64,000 nt of DNA from Pyrocephalus nanus (GCA_038380795.1 CM076280.1:11741001-11805000); one strand, 5' to 3'. Shown: positions 25,216-37,740, numbered from the stretch's first letter. Made by a program: numbers and translations. Notes: generated from the letters alone by a model not told the origin.

Positions 25216-28200
25216 GTTGTTTGAGGAAATTCCCTTTAGACCAAACACTGATGCCGAGCTGAGCTACAAACACTTGTGCTGTACGAAGTGCAACTTTATC
25301 AGTGTTGTGGGTTAAATGCTGCTCCTGGAACGTTCCGTGTGCTCTGCCTGCTCACTCCTCCGGCCGCGTCCTCCAGCAGCTTGTCAGCGTCAGTCGTGCA
25401 GCGAGGCTGACTGATACTGCACTAATTAATTACTTAATTTTTCAATGCATATTTTTATTTTTATTTTTATTTGAAATGCCCCCTTGTTAGTGCCCCAGAA
25501 GGGGTGGATGTGTTGGCAGTGAGGTGTGAGGGGACAGGACCCTGGCAGTGGTGGCCGTGTTTCGTGGGACACGCTGCACTCTGCTGTGTGCTGGATGCCC
25601 ACTTTGTGGCACAGTGCACACGGGTCATGGCTGGAGATGTGGTGTTTTCAGCAGCGTGTCTCTTAACAGATTTTACAATTGTGTGCAAGTCCTTCTTCTT
25701 TAGAATGACCTCCTTGGCAGTTTGCTCCAGTATCAGAGGCAAATCCAGTAGCAGCTCATGTCTTCCATGGAAAATGCAGTATTGTAGAGCCATTTCAACA
25801 TTTACTTCAGGAATTAGGGGATATCTAATTAAATGTTTGGCATGTACAGTGTGGAAACTTTAATGTAGTGATAAAAAAGATGTGAAATGTTAATATAAGG
25901 TTAATTTTGACCAATTCAACAGCTTGCTTTCAAGTTTCCCATTGACAGCCAAACTGCAGGGTTTAGTGCTAAGCTCCACATTGCAACTTATCTCCCCTTA
26001 ATTAAAATTAAAATGTGAGCAACAACACAGAGATATTTTGTAGCATCCTGGAAGAGGAGAAGCAGAAGCTCGAGTGATGGTTGTTTAATAAGATTATAAT
26101 TGGAGAGTTAAAGCCTTGTGATCTATGTGAAGACTGGTTTGGTGCTGGTGCGGCTCCGTGGCAGGCGAGCCCCAGGTGCCTGGCCAAGCATCCCTCGCCG
26201 ACATCTGGAACCAGTTGCAATACATCACTGTCAAAACTGCTTTCTATACGTATCTGCATTTACACATTAGTTACTCACGCAGCACTCATCAAAAAAGCTG
26301 AACAATCTTGACACGGTGTCCCTGGTGGAACGGCAAAGGTGAACCGAAGTTGGGAGGCAGTGTCTCGCGTCACTGTCTGCTGAGCTTTTACAACAGGAAG
26401 CCTGATTAAAACTGAAAGGAAAAATTTATCGTCAGCTTCTGCTTTGTATCATTTTTACCTACAAAAGGAGGATTTTGTTTCATACAAAGCAGTTTATAAT
26501 GGGGCTGGAGATGCTCTTCACTTTCATCACTTTTTACTACAGAGTGGTGCTTTGCCAGGCTGGTCACTGTGCAGGGCTCTGGACAGGCTTTGAGTATCCT
26601 ATTATCTACAGAATTTCCTTTTTCTTGCCCACTTCTTGCTTTGAATTACAGAATCCATCTATGGTTCATTTGGGTTTGTTGCACAGGGATTGATGGAATG
26701 TGGACCAGGTCAGTCCAGGCAGGGTGTTGTATTTCTGAAGATAGTGTGTTCCATTGCAGGGCTTGTGCCTGCTGGGATCGGGGGCTGCAGGGCAGGCAAG
26801 GAAACAACCAAGAACTTCCTTGGGAGTTTGGGGACGAGGAGTTAATTAGGAGTTAAAAGTAAACATGTTGAGGAGCCAGAATGACCAAGAATGGAGCTCC
26901 CCAGGCTTGTCCTTTAGTGTGGAAACAGGATGATTCTTTGGGTATTTGTAACGTTTCTGAGGGGTGTTTTTGGCAATGTGCTCATAACCTCTGCATGGAG
27001 AACCCCAGCAGATTCTGTGCAGGATTCAGTCCTGTTCAAGCTGGTAACAAGAAAAGCCAAACACTGTGTGGAAATGTGCGTGTCAGCACCCTGATGCTCC
27101 TTTGTGCCAGGAGCGTGTGCCGTGTGTGCCGTGTGTGTGCAGGTGACGTTGGGTGGCCACCCACCCTCTCAGCATGTGCAGAGCCAGAGGTGCAGGCCAT
27201 CCTGAGTGCTTATAATGGAACCAGGACAGACCCAGCTCTGCTGATCAGACTTCTGTTGGGGCTGATAATCTCTCCTCAGGAAGTTGACAAAAATGGCATT
27301 ATCTGGTCTGTACAGGCAGGCAGAATGTGATGAAATCAAAGTTCATTTTAAAGAAAACAAAAATAACTGAAGTACGTGGATTGACTTTATTCAGCCGCTT
27401 GTCTCTGCTTTGCACTCCAATACCACCAGCTTTGCTGAAAGCAAACAAAATCAGTGCCCAATGAGCCCAAACTGGAATTCCAAACAATAGCAACTCCGAA
27501 GCAATCGGATTTCCTCCAGGCATTACCTTCAGTGTAAGCACTGACTTTGCAGAATCGGGACAAAATGTGAGTGATGCATGAAATGGAAATTTCCTGGTGT
27601 GTAGAATGAAAACAGCCTGAGTTGTGAAGCTGCTGCAGCACATGGTTCACATGGAGCTCACACACAGCTCACACATGGCTCACACAGCCAGAGGAATGAG
27701 CCTGGCTCAGTCTTCCACCTGCAGAAACTGTCCCATTGTGGAAAAGTCCCGGGTTATTTTTCATCTCCTTTGGGACCTTTGGAGCAGCTCCGTGATTAGA
27801 CTGGTTTTATCATCTTATCTGTGTGGATTCTCCATGGAAGATGGTAAGGGAGGTGGCTTTGGGGTGTCTGGAAAGCCTTCACAGCCCCTGTCCTGCCTTA
27901 GTGACAGTGCTGGGGTGTCCTGTGGCCACCAGGGAGGACGTCAGGCTGTGTGGGGCTGGCAGAGAAACAGGCAATGGCCTCAGTCCTAGCAGGGCACATG
28001 TTCTCATGGGCAGTGTCACCTCCCAACACCATGGACATGCAAATGCCTGTAGACACCAGCCTTCTCTGTCCTTCTGGCAAGAAGAAGTGAAAAACTTTCA
28101 GGAACTTGCTTTTAGTTGGGAATCCTGGATGAAATCTATTTTTTGGCTAAAAATCCATGTGAACTCATTATTGCCACATATAGGGTAAAAAAAAAAAATC

Positions 28201-28819
28201 AACCCAAAACATTTGGATCTCCTGATGAGATGGAGGCTGATGGGCTCCAGTGCTGTCTCTGATAGTGAGGGGCAGCAAATGCTGAAAGAAATGCTCACAG
28301 GTCACATGTGCAGGGAAGACTGCACTTGAGATGCACTGCCCCAAACTGTTGGTTGTGAGCAGGGGTGTCCCAAGCAGGGTGTCACCTCCCCAGGTGCTGG
28401 ACAGGCTCCCATGGGCCTTTCTGCTGCCCCTGGTCCTGGTGTGCACACCCCTCCATCAGAGCTGGGCCAGCACCTGCCTCCCCCCTGGCCCTGCCAGCTT
28501 CTGCCCCTTCCTGGGTGACAGATGGAGAGCAAGTGGGGCTGGTGATCCAGATGTGGCTCTGTTGGCAGTGCCAAGTAGGCTCAGCTGAGGAGGAAGCTCA
28601 GACAGCCCTGGCCCCACTGTGGCCCCTTAGGGCACCCCTGTTCCCCCCAGGGCTGGGAGAGCCCCTGCGGGCACTGGCATTCCTTGAGCAGGAACCTGCT
28701 ACCCTGCACATCCTCAGTGCTAAGTTTTATTATGAATTAAGAGTAAAACTCCTTCTCTGCCACAGAAAAAAACTACCTCCATTTTTCAGAGAGCCTCTGT
28801 TTATATAGTTTATGGGAGA
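25216..28819. other. Non-genic DNA with short simple repeats
   Basis: Mixed unique sequence with (ATTTTT)n at 25451-25472 and a degenerate ctcacacac-type repeat at about 27640-27690. An exact octamer ATGCAAAT lies at 28037-28044. A minus-strand frame open over 25467-25859 has an unusually protein-like composition and is discussed as a finding. Other frames (up to about 149 codons) look like chance. Confidence 0.5.
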
Positions 28820-29100
28820 AGAGGGCTCTTAATATTTCAGTGTCATGACCATAAAATGAAAAGGTTACTGCTTGCTGCAAAGGCTTGCTTGGATCCAGCA
28901 CCAATTAATTTTCAATCTGAAATATATGTCTCCTGGCCGTCTCACAACAGCCGGGAGCGGGAGGTTCCTCCTTAACACATTTGAGCCACAAACCCGGTTA
29001 AAGGATTAGCCAGCTTTTTCCATGCTGTTTTGTTCGCCCCCATTGGGGATTCCCATTATCCTTGATAGACTGTTAGCCCTGACAGTGGGATATGACAGTG
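28820..29100. promoter_or_regulatory. Candidate regulatory block
   Basis: Unique sequence with accaattaatttt (about 28900-28912), a ggttaaaggattag stretch near 28996-29009 and a short CpG run between. No coding frame. Called from texture only. Confidence 0.25.
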
Positions 29101-30590
29101 TGAGTTTTCCTCCTCCTCAGCACGGTGGCCACAAAAGGCTGCTCGGACCTCGGCTTTCATTTCCATTACGGGTGCAGCATATGCTAAAGGCAGCATCGCT
29201 GTGCTGAGCTGCTCCTGCAAAATTATCTGCAATGGTTTAATTTCTCGGTGCGCGGCAGCCCCGGAGCCGGGCAGAGCTGCCAGCCTGCCCTCCCCTGCTC
29301 TGGGTAACATCCGGGGGCACAGTAAGGATTGGAGCTGTACCAGAGCATTGCAAACACATGCTGACTTTGTGGAGGGTGGATGAGCTTCTCTTTATCTTTA
29401 TTTATTAATAAAAGACGGAATGCCTTGGGAAACAAAAGGTTTTAATGGCTGGTGCTTGGTATCCTTGACAACACTCCCCAAAGAATATTACATTAGGGCA
29501 CCAGAGAACTTTTAAAAATAAGTAATGGAATTCCGTCTCTGTTATGCTTTTAGTAGTCATTTCGGCCATGGTGCAGCGAGGTCATAAGCTGAGCTCAGTG
29601 AAGGGAGCCAGAACACGAAATGATGCTGAGAGAACGTCTGGGAGATGAGAGGTACAGAATTACAAGCGAAAGTGCAGGCCTGCTGAGGCAATTACAGCTT
29701 AATGGGGTCATTTGGAAGGCAATTGCCAGGGGTTAATGTAGTATGGAGAGATGAGGTGAGATTGAAGTGAAATTTGGGGCTGGAAATGTGTTAAGATGAA
29801 AGATCAGAGTGCAGCGGATTCTGCAGTGCAGAAGGTTTATATCATGCAAAAAATTTGAGAAAAATCTAAAAGTAGTAGCCAGATGTTTCAAAATAAATAA
29901 ATAAAACCTTAAGTAAATGCTTTAAAAAAGTGAAATAGCTGCATGAAAACACCCTGTGCTGGGAAAGGGTGGCAGTGGCACGGCGGGGTTTGATACCACA
30001 GAAAAGGGCTGGTTTGGAGCAAAAGTTGTGTTGCATTTGCACATATGCCCAGACAATGTGGTTCCTTATTGACACAACAGAGTGCCTGATGAAACGCTGA
30101 CTGCTCTCTCAGCTGTTGTGCCTTGTTTTGAAAAATCCATTGTTTTCAAACAAAACACGAGCAACAGTCCTTTATACACATATTTTGATATATTTGCAAT
30201 GGATTCATCACATTATCTTTTCAGGCATTAAAATAATACTCATAAGATGTCAAAATATTGCAGGAATGTAAGCTAGCATTCTTTGAGAGCGGGTATTTGG
30301 GTTCTGAGAAGTATGCTTAAATATTACAGGTGTTTAAATTAAAAATGTCAAACCATGAAGGCATAATGGAAGTAATCATTTTTACACAGTTTTAAGCCCC
30401 GGTGTTGGAGAAAGCTCTGCATTCCAGACTATTGTGAGGGAGCGAGTTCATAAGCATTCAGAGGACAAAAGAGATCATTATGCTTTGTTACCTCAGCCAG
30501 TTCATTACCTTAATTGCTGAGCGTAATCCAGTCTTGGAAGAAAACTCGGGGGCTTTAAGGAGATCAGCACTGGCACCCTGTGACACAGAA
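29101..30590. promoter_or_regulatory. AT-rich candidate regulatory block
   Basis: Mostly AT-rich unique DNA. The stretch 29440-29800 combines aattacag, ggcaattgcc and gcttaatggg words with no repeat or coding signal, and 30110-30480 is similar. Such blocks often prove to be conserved enhancers, but this is not measured here. A GC patch lies at about 29250-29310. Confidence 0.3.
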
Positions 30591-30893
30591 AATGGGAGCC
30601 CTTTCCTGCACCGCGGCCACTCCAGGCACGCTAAACCTTGATCAAAGGCTGAACTTCTCCGAGGGTCGGCCATGTGAAAATCCCCCGGAGCGGTGCCGGG
30701 CGCTGAACCGTGATGGAGCTCTGCGGGCTCGGCCCCGCTCCCGCGCCAGCGTGACCGTCCCGGATCACTGCCCTGCCGCGCACGGCAGCGGCCCCGGCAG
30801 AGGTGAAGTTTGAACAGAGTTCTCTTTAGCAGGGAACGCGGCTCTGGGGCGGCCGCGCTCTCCCATCGCTCCGCACGGCTCGGGGGCACCGGC

Positions 30894-30946
30894 GCTCCGG
30901 GCAGCGGGACGGCAGCTCCGGGCAGCGGGACGGCAGCTCGGGCAGG
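30894..30946. repeat. 21-bp tandem repeat, about 2.5 copies
   Basis: Unit ctccgggcagcgggacggcag is repeated nearly exactly, then decays in the third copy. It directly precedes the 26-bp array and shares its GC-rich style, but not its sequence. Confidence 0.85.
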
Positions 30947-30950
30947 GCCG

Positions 30951-31464
30951 GCTCCACGAGAGCACGGGCACTGCAGGCTCCACGCGGGCACGGGCAGGGA
31001 TGGCTCCACTGCAGGCTCCACGCGGGCACGGGCACTGCAGGCTCCACGGGAGCATGGGCACTGCAGGCTCCACGCGGGCACGGGCACTGCAGGCTCCACG
31101 GGAGCATGGGCACTGCAGGCTCCACGGGAGCACGGGCACTGCAGGCTCCACGCGGGCACGGGCACTGCAGGCTCCACGCGGGCACGGGCACTGCAGGCTC
31201 CACGGGAGCATGGGCACTGCAGGCTCCACGCGGGCACGGGCACTGCAGGCTCCACGCGGGCACGGGCACTGCAGGCTCCACGGGAGCACGGGCACTGCAG
31301 GCTCCACGGGAGCAGGGGCACTGCAGGCTCCACGGGAGCACGGGCACTGCAGGCTCCACGGGAGCAGGGGCACTGCAGGCTCCACGCGAGCATGGGCACT
31401 GCAGGCTCCACGGGAGCATGGGCACTGCAGGCTCCACGCGGGCACGGGCACTGCAGGCTCCACG
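30951..31464. repeat. 26-bp minisatellite, about 20 copies
   Basis: Unit ggcactgcaggctccacg followed by a variable 8 bases (cgggcacg, ggagcatg, ggagcacg, ggagcagg or cgagcatg). The core ggcactgcaggctccacg hardly varies, while the last 8 bases switch between a few alleles. One early unit (around 30985-31015) is diverged. Because 26 is not a multiple of 3 and the unit lacks stops, all frames remain open over long distances, which explains frames of 200-307 codons on both strands. Those frames are not genes. Confidence 0.95.
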
Positions 31465-31520
31465 CTGGGCTCCCCGGCCACGCCGCGGCCGCAGAGCGAT
31501 GCCGAGGCGTTGCTGGGGAA

Positions 31521-32300
31521 GATCAGATTTATTGTAAATACATTAGAGCAGGGTTTTCACCCGTGTTTGCACGTGTGTGCTTTGTGTCTGGTTATCCGAG
31601 CTGACGATATGGGCATTTCCCCCCCCCCCCTTCCCCCCGTACAGTTGCATATATTAAGGCTTTTAAGAAATATAGTAAAACAAAAAATATGACCTTTAAA
31701 AGCATGGTTGAGTTGCATTCATTTTATAACCATCAAAGCAACTCTTTACTGTTGTAAGGTAGAAAAATCAATGATGCAATCTTTTTCCTTTTGCCTCGTG
31801 CAATCCGTAATTGAAATGGAAAATCAAATGAACGGCTAACAGATAATTGTTTTATCAATATTCCCTGCCTGCCCTACAAGGGTCAGCCTAGAATGATCAT
31901 GAGCCACGGATATGATGAGGACAAAATGTGAAATTGAACAGCAAGGAGGCAATAAATCAACCTTGACAAGAAAGAGTGACCAGCATGTAGCTCTTGTAGG
32001 CAGCTTTTGGGACACTTTTTGTCTCAGGTGTCTGCACTGATTTAAAAATGTGAGAATATAATATTTGAAGCTCTACCAGCAGGTAAACAACTGCAGACTA
32101 TTTCTAGGTTAAGGCATCATCAAAGCAAACACACTGCAGCTGAAAAATTAGGATACTGGGGCATAGTGGGAAAAATCCCACAGTAAAACAACAGGAGAAT
32201 AACAGAATATTCTGGAGCTGTGGCAAGAAATTCTTCCTCTTCCTATGTGGTCTAAAAAGCTAGAAAAGATAGTAAATATATTAAAATGCATTTTTCAGGC
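31521..32300. promoter_or_regulatory. AT-rich candidate enhancer block
   Basis: Unique AT-rich DNA right of the CpG-rich island. The stretch 31690-31980 is especially motif-dense (ccgtaattg, cagataattg, tgatgcaatc, gatcatgag and caataaatc words). A C-rich run of 12 C, TT and 6 C lies at 31619-31638. No coding frame. Regulatory role inferred. Confidence 0.35.
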
Positions 32301-33065
32301 TCCTCTTTTACCGCTCCATTGGGCATGAAAAATGCTTTGCATCGTATTTCTGGTATTTTGGGAGCTCCTTGATCTCGGTGCTGGAGTAGCCTGTCTCCGG
32401 CCTGGAGGCCCATCTGATAAGATCTTTTTGGCTCCACATTCCAGCCAGTGGGGCCAGGAGGATCCAGCAGATCCCGATGGGGCCCTGGCAAGTTCTGTTG
32501 GACTGAAGCCCCCGCCGTGCTGGGGGAGCTCCCCAGCTGCCCACAGCCATCCCACGGGGTTGGGGGCCAGCTGAGGGGTAGGGCAGCTCCTGGGCAAAGG
32601 AGCGAGTCAGGATCGTACAGGACACAGTCAGAGTTACGAGACAAACGGCTTTTGCTGCACAGATAAATCTCACCTGTGTTTGCTGTGAGCTGCCCTGGCC
32701 CCAGGCATCTTGGGGGGCCTGGGCAGGGGGTGCTGCCATGACCTGTCACCCCCACTCTGAGACCCCTCTCCCGGCCATGGGGAGTCAAGGGAGCTTTCCC
32801 CTCCCACATACGGTCTCTGGTGTCCCTCGTGGTGTGCTGGGAGGGTTCATGGACCTTCCACCCTTCCTTGGGTGGGTGGGCCAGGAGGACGTACCTTTGT
32901 TCAGGGAGGGCTCACCTGGGATGAAGGGGGGACATTGTCATGAGCCTCAAGCTCATGTTCTTGCTTCAGCTGCAGGAGAGAGATGTTGCGGTGTCCCATC
33001 AGCTGGTGTGGCTACTGTTCTCCAGCTCCCTGCTCCAGGCACCCTGTATGGGGACCCACCTCCCT
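32301..33065. other. Non-genic DNA, GC-rich
   Basis: Unique GC-rich sequence. Overlapping frames up to 185 codons occur on the minus strand without domain features. No gene recognised. Confidence 0.5.
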
Positions 33066-33067
33066 GT

Positions 33068-33126
33068 CCCATCCCCATCCCATCCCATCCCATCCCATCC
33101 CATCCCATCCCATCCCATCCCATCCC
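33068..33126. repeat. (CCCAT)n microsatellite
   Basis: About 12 copies of the pentamer CCCAT, perfect from about 33076. The minus strand reads (GGGAT)n, a regular G3N2 series that fits a G-quadruplex-forming strand. Confidence 0.95.
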
Positions 33127-34719
33127 TCCATGAGCAGAGGTTTAGCAGAAGGCTGTTTTGGACACATCTGAAGTAGGCCAGGCTGGGAAGCCATCCTGAA
33201 AGCTTTATTTTTAACCTTGGCTGTTGTGTCCTGTGGGGTCCCTGGGGAGGAGGGGGTCTGGCGTGCGCGTGGTCTTGGAAACAGCAATATCAGAAACCCA
33301 GCAAAATAGGTTGCCATTATGGAGAATATTTTTTATTTTAAGCACAATATTTTAAACACACCATGTCCTCCTTCCCCGGAGGCAAGGCTGAGAGACTTTA
33401 AAACTATTTTTTACAATTGGTTTTTCAAATTCATTTCTCATCAGGCCTTTTCACGGTACGGTTGGGTGTGATGGCGGCAGTGCAGCAGCCCCTGCCCTGG
33501 GGGATTCTCGCAGATGGGGTGATCCAGGGGAGCCCTGCAGGAGTTGTCTCCTTCCCACGAAGGAGAGGGGTCTCCAGCAAACTGCTGGGCTGTAGGGGCA
33601 TGGCCCCTTGCCCTGCATGGGCCAGGCTCAGGGCTGCAAGGGGCTGGGTACCCCGAGGGGCACAGGCAGGATGAGAACAACCCCTGCCCACCCCCCTCCA
33701 GCCACCTTGGGGGAGCAGTGGGGTCCTCTCCCCTCACATCTCTCATATAATGAAGTGTCAACTGCTGCCATCATCGTCCTCCACGTCCTTGAAACCCACA
33801 TGGTTTAACCAAGAGTCTCTCCAATTTATCAGCAGTTAAAAATAGAGGGGCAGGCTGCGAAGGACAGTCCCTGCTCCCCAGGAGCCGGGCTGTGTGCTGG
33901 AGGGTGACCTCTGCAGCGGGGTAGGACAGGGGACACATCCCTCGTCCTGTTCACAAGAGCATTTCTGTCCTGTCTGGACGTGGCTCCTGAGGGTCAGAGA
34001 TTAAAATGTGTGGGACATACACAAAGGATCAGATCAGATCATTACAAGCAGGAACTGCTTCCATAACAGTACCTGCCAAGCCCACAGTATCTCTAGGCCT
34101 TCTAATGAATACGGCATAAATGCAGGTGTGTGGGGAGGCGGGAGCATGATCTGTCACGATGTAACACACAGCCTGGAAGTGCCCTAAATACATATTTACA
34201 CCATGGTGCTACTGTCTCTGAAGGAGCTGTTCAAGCTGCCGGGCTGCTAATCCACATTTAATGCTGCTGGTCTGTCACGTACAAATACTGTGTAAAAGGA
34301 TCCCCACTGCAGTGTCTGCTGCTCAGGGGCTGGGCACGCTCTGGGACGATGCCATGCCCCGTCCTTGGCACATCTCTGCCCCAGCCAGAGGGATGGGGCT
34401 GAAGCACAGCAAAGCCCAGCCTGGCTGGGAGCATTTTCAGCCCCCAAAAGGCATCCCTGGGGCCTGGGTGCAGATCAGTGTGAAGGGGTGTGGGCTTGGG
34501 GACCTGTGGGGCTGGGGCTGAACACGGAGGTTCCATCTCACCACTCTTCTCTCCTTCCTGTGCCCACGTGGTGAGACACATTTCAGCAGCATCAGGGGGT
34601 GGGTTTTGGGTTGGAGCTGTGGTTTTGTTTTACCAGTCCATGGGTTTGGGCTGGGCAGGGACCTGCCTAATTGGAGTTTGGGTTTGGAGGGAACAGGATG
34701 GCAGCATATTTATTTTTAC
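33127..34719. other. Non-genic DNA
   Basis: Mixed unique sequence, GC-rich at 33460-33740 and 34300-34560. Chance frames up to about 107 codons. A short gatca triplication lies near 34028. No gene or transposon recognised. Confidence 0.55.
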
Positions 34720-36060
34720 TGACATTGATATAATAATTTAGTTTCCTTCATTAATTAGATTTGGGGAATTTGAAACTTAACTCTGGTAGCGCTTCTCTCC
34801 CAATTTATTGCATATGCTTAAATAAACATGTTGAATTAACTTTATAAGGCTTGTAAAAACTACAGATAAAACCGCTCTAGAAAATCAACATTCTAAATCA
34901 TGCTAAGTCTCTTCCCATTCTGCTCATCCTCTAGCAGGGCATTGACAAAAATATGAAATTGATTTGGTTGAAGGGTGTTAAAGAGCCGACAGCCAAATGT
35001 CACAAACAATGAATGGCTGCAGTGTTGAGAAAATCAATAGGGAGGTTAAAGCTGGGCTTGTGAAAGACTTGGCAGACTGCTCTGTTCCAGGAAGATATCT
35101 GTCTTCTGGCCTTGGTTGCATGATCAAAAGGAAAACTTGATAGGTTTAATGAAGGGAGATACTGTAAAACTGACAACAGAAATATAGACACTGTGGTAAA
35201 CTGCAGTGCACATCAGCGAGTGGGGCTATTAGATACATTTTTCAGTCTGAAAAAATATTTATAGGTAAAGATGTCAAAAAAATATTAGTGCATTCTTCCA
35301 CTTTTCCCCCCTCGTTCCCAATCACGCCCGTTCGTGTGGTGCAAACAAAGCTTTGGCTCTCGGTTTAATTGTACAACATGATGGCAAACGTATAGGGCAA
35401 AATAATTAGCATGATAATTAGCAAATCATAATGTTTTCAAATAATTGCGCAATGAGATTTCAGAGCCAAAGTGAGATTGGAATCTCCTCTTTACTTGGAG
35501 ATGGTATTTCAGCAAGTCATGAAAGAAAGGGAGAAGGAGCCCCTGCTCCATCCATTAAAGGTGGGACAGTGTGACACCAACTCCCCGTTGTCCAGCCGAC
35601 ACCTCTCACGCAGGCGCCGCGTCTCACGCTGCTTTTGATAGATACACAGTTGGGCTTAAAATCAGTTTTGTGAATATTAGATCCTCAAATATAAATGAGG
35701 ATGCCAGCCATTAAAAAAGGTTAATAGCATTAGATTCATTTTGGTTCTGAAATCAGCTTGTAAACAAAATTTGCCCTGCTTTACACCTGACCTATTAGCG
35801 GTGCTCCTATGTAACGTATCACATCATTAGAGAAAAAAATTGCGTCAGGGCTGAGTTATTCCTTCCCACATGTTTGTTTTCCAAACACAGCATTGCACTT
35901 AAGCCTAAATTGTGAAGCAGTATTTGAAATAATGTGGCCCCTTTGCAGCATGTATTTTCTAGCCCTGTGTTAGGCCTGAGTGTTTCCTTCCCGAGCCTGT
36001 TTGGGCTTGGTGTGGCCTGTCAGTTCTGGGTATCCTGTCTATCTGAGCTGCCTCTGTTTT
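34720..36060. promoter_or_regulatory. AT-rich candidate enhancer block with paired TAATTAGCA
   Basis: Long AT-rich unique DNA. At 35403-35411 and 35415-35423 the nonamer TAATTAGCA occurs twice as direct repeats spaced 12 bases start to start, close to one helical turn. Further AATTG and TTAAT cores follow. No coding frame above 63 codons. Typical motif grammar of a homeodomain-bound enhancer, but conservation is not shown. Confidence 0.4.
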
Positions 36061-37740
36061 CTCTTTTTTTTTTTTCCTAGAAAAATGAACTCATTAGTTT
36101 AAAACTCCCAAATGCCACATTCAGCTCAAACTGCGAAGATGATAACCTGTAAAAAAAGAGAGGAGAAAAGAGAGAAGGAGGCTGGCAGGTTTTCTGCAAG
36201 TGGACGCTGTAATAAAAATGCCCCCTACTTTGTCGGGATGGGGTTTGGAGGGCTGCTGCCATATGTTACTTTCCTTTTTAGCTGGGATTATGCCATCATT
36301 ATTGCTGATAAAAGCTGTTTACTGCCTTGGCAGAGGAGTGATGCTTGGCGCAGTTTGGGAGCCGCCATTCAGTTTACAGAGAAGTGCATTTAGTGCCAGA
36401 TGCTGGGATCCAGGGGCTTTGTTATCTTTTCCCATTATTGGGATCATCCATTGTCTGTTTTTTTCTCCTTTTAACTTAGCTGTGGCTTTGTTGTTTGTAT
36501 TTGGACTCACTTGTGCTCAGGCAGGTGACATGGCAGGTTTTAGATCCCTGGGCAGTGCTGGGTGCAGCTCCACAGTCAGGGCCCCACAGGGACCATGTTC
36601 CCTCCTGGCACTGCTGGGGGAGCTGATGGCTTTTGGTCCTCCTGCACCTGGTGATGGGTGCCCTGCCTAGGAAAAGGTGCTGGTGGCTGTGGGAGGATCC
36701 AGAAGAGAAGCATCCCAGCACAGGTATTCCTAGGAACCTCAGCACCCAGGGTCTGGCACCACCATTGGGGTGCAGCAAAGGAAGAAGTGCAGAAAATGTG
36801 TAAATGAACAAGAATGTCATGTTTAGTGTGAAGATGGCCATAATTCATATGTAAATGCTCAGAGTGAGGACTAACAGAGCTGTTGGCTGGGTGGCAGCGC
36901 CGCTGGTGCCAGGTTTTCCATTAAAAACAGTTGTGGTGTCCATAGAGAAGGGAGCGTATCTGGGCTGGACCTCACTCAAAGCTGAGGGAGCAGAGGAGGA
37001 GGGCAGCAAAGCTGGAGCAGTGGCTGTGCCACCAGGCACCTGTGGTGGAGGCTGGAGCACCTTGGGGTGCTGCCCCTGTGGCCCTGTGAGCCGCCCTGGC
37101 ACCAGCCCAGTCTCCGTGCTGGCTCCATGCACAGTCTTTGGGCTCCCATGGGACACCAGATCTGTGTTCCCAGGACTCACACCTGGATGCTCCTGACACC
37201 AGTCCCTTGTGGCAGCACCGGCCCCTTGGATGAAATGCTGCCAGCCAGGGCTTTGCCCTGTGTGCTCGTGGTGAGCAGGAGCAGTTGTGCCCTGCACAGT
37301 GTGCTGGGACCACAGCCCAGAGCTGGGACACAGCCCGGCCCCAGCGAGCGCTGCCAGCCTGGGTGAGCTCCTCCTGGCCACGGCCCCGAGATCCCACCGG
37401 GCCATCCTCTGCATTCCACTCGGGAATCAAGGCTGGATGTGTCTGTAAATCTCATCCTTGCTGGAGACACGGCCTTGCTGTTCCCAGACTGACTTCTGAG
37501 GGCCCACAGCCCCTGTCTTGTGTTCAGGGGCCCCTTGGGCACCCCGGGGGCAGGTCCTGGAGCTGTGTGACCCCAGTGCTGCTGCCCCGTGGCCTTGGCC
37601 CACGCCGGGCGAGCCAGCAGAGCGGTGGTGGGGGCTGCCGTGGAGCTCCCGTTCACCTCCTCTGCTCTGATATTCTTTGGGGAAGAGGCTCTGACCTTAT
37701 TTCTCCTGCTAAGAGAGATGCATCTGGAACCAAATGAGGG
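36061..37740. other. Non-genic DNA; one weak exon-like segment
   Basis: A strong pyrimidine tract ending in tttttttcctag at 36080 is followed by a 68-base stretch discussed as a finding. Beyond 36500 the sequence is GC-rich with frames up to 189 codons on both strands, none with motifs. No gene is accepted. Confidence 0.45.

Larger units (their letters stand above)
30591..31520. promoter_or_regulatory. CpG-rich island containing minisatellites
   Basis: GC-rich, CpG-rich interval of about 930 bases, including gcggccgc near 30850 and a CpG-dense right edge at 31480-31510. More than half of it (30951-31464) is a 26-bp tandem repeat whose units themselves contain CpG. The unique left part (30600-30890) could be a genuine promoter CpG island; no exon or core promoter was identified. 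Alternatively the whole is just a GC-rich repeat locus. Confidence 0.45.

Noticed and set aside
30488..31604. Frames of 200-307 codons on both strands
   Set aside because: They run through the 26-bp minisatellite, whose unit lacks stop codons; openness in several frames of both strands is a repeat artefact.
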